NCBI GenBank assembly: GCA_965217195.1
Contig: CBDCHL010000005.1
Coordinates: 1,550,001 to 1,614,000, forward strand
Source of the DNA: UBA6623 sp965217195
GTDB taxonomy: Bacteria; Acidobacteriota; Terriglobia; Bryobacterales; UBA6623
Length of the DNA: 64,000 bases
Reading direction: 5' to 3'
A program made the translations under genes and the position numbers. Shown piece by piece: positions 63,618 to 64,000 of the stretch. A model generated the notes under the pieces. That model did not search any database, was not told the DNA's origin, and saw nothing but the letters and a program-made list of their open reading frames with translations. Position 1 is the stretch's first letter, and each line of letters opens with the position of its first letter.

Positions 63618-64000
63618 CTAGAGCACTTCCTTGGTCGGCGCGGTTGTCTCTTCGCCGCCCGTATCGGTGTTCTCGGCGGGCCGCATCATGCCGGGCTCCT
63701 GCGCTTCGGCCGGGCGAATGCGTTCGCGCAATTGCGGCGGCACGTCGTCGCGGGTGCCGTTGACGGCTCTTTGCAGGGCGCGAACGTAGCCCACGACGGC
63801 CCAGCGATCATGCACGGGTATTTGAAAACGATAGCCCGGCATGGAGCGTTTTCCGTGCGATGCGATATGGAACAGTTCGCCGTCGGAGAACTCTTGAATC
63901 CGGGGTTCGGTTAAATCCGTGGCGATCCACGCCGCCCGCATCGCAACCACGCCGCGGCCCGTGCCCGCTCGATCATGGCAGGGCGAACAATAGATGTTGA
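63618..64000 (-). CDS. actE: Alternative complex III cytochrome c subunit ActE (5' end beyond window)
   Basis: The reading frame enters from the right edge and ends at TAG 63618. It reads NIYCSPCHDRAGTGRGVVAM, RAAWIATDLTEPRIQEFSDG, HIASHGKRSMPGYRFQIPVH and DRWAVVGYVRALQRA, with a CxxCH haem site at its visible start and a methionine in SMPGY as likely ligand. This is the mono-haem cytochrome subunit of alternative complex III (quinol:cytochrome c oxidoreductase). It is seven bases ahead of actF. The other act genes should lie beyond the right edge. Confidence 0.9.
   Translation of the reverse strand, partial: NIYCSPCHDRAGTGRGVVAMRAAWIATDLTEPRIQEFSDGELFHIASHGKRSMPGYRFQIPVHDRWAVVGYVRALQRAVNGTRDDVPPQLRERIRPAEAQEPGMMRPAENTDTGGEETTAPTKEVL

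Overview
The window reads as one contig from a member of the Acidobacteriota, probably an environmental or metagenome-assembled genome. The evidence is three separate proteins carrying the 'Solibacter' C-terminal domain (TIGR03437 type), relics of an Acidobacteria-style Ser/Thr kinase with a TolB-like propeller end, a PSD1/DUF1501 pair, SYLF proteins, and an alternative complex III / caa3-type oxidase cluster. Base composition is GC-rich by eye throughout. All identifications come from reading motifs; no database search was run.

Layout. 1-3.6 kb: DUF1501 and PSD1 (DUF1549/DUF1553, two c-type haem sites) on the minus strand. 3.6-9.85 kb: a scarred accessory region with relics of a TonB-receptor-like gene, a TPR gene, a degenerate group II intron, and the two ends of one Ser/Thr kinase gene. 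The two kinase ends flank an intact three-gene block: an SBP56-like propeller lipoprotein, an MbnH-like di-haem enzyme and an MbnP-like protein. 9.85-17 kb: housekeeping genes (ssb, tRNA-Gly, L-threonine aldolase with a 147-bp-period tandem duplication over its end, hemW, an RRM protein, sppA, two SYLF proteins). 17.1-19.2 kb: an IS1380-family insertion sequence with inverted repeats, followed by an ISL3-like relic. 19.5-22.4 kb: a three-gene catabolic-looking operon (opine-dehydrogenase-like, 3-hydroxyisobutyrate-dehydrogenase-like, sugar-phosphate isomerase/epimerase-like).

22.7-31.7 kb: secreted and accessory proteins. These are a small Cys-rich protein, a Solibacter-C-terminal protein, a Tat-exported Gfo/Idh/MocA oxidoreductase, a matrixin-like metalloprotease with MopE-like Cys/Asp repeats (interrupted by an in-frame amber codon) and its small secreted partner, two DUF6644-like membrane proteins, and a broken oxidoreductase joined to a HEAT-repeat fragment. 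31.7-35.9 kb: the operon rpmI-rplT-pheS-pheT, where ribosomal protein L20 carries a lysine/alanine/proline tail longer than its core. 36.3-40 kb: a YdeI-like protein, an AI-2E-family exporter and RNase D. 40-52 kb: a secreted di-haem peroxidase fused to FN3 and Solibacter domains, a palindromic MITE-like repeat, an Nramp-like carrier without the usual metal motif, an M20 peptidase, another Gfo/Idh oxidoreductase, thiol peroxidase, a TfoX-N protein, and a large propeller/Ig-like secreted protein. 52-57 kb: a membrane-anchored DUF4015 glycoside-hydrolase-like protein and ComEC.

57-64 kb: a minus-strand respiratory operon, read from the right edge: actE (partial), actF (one frameshift), a small membrane protein, SCO, coxB (with a fused cytochrome c domain), coxA (A2-type YSHP motif), coxC and a subunit IV. 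Together these would oxidise quinol through alternative complex III and pass electrons through cytochrome c to a caa3 oxygen reductase; SCO would load the CuA site. The clearest candidates for something new are the MbnP/MbnH/propeller block set inside a dead kinase gene, the histone-H1-like tail on L20, and the matrixin gene with its in-frame amber codon.
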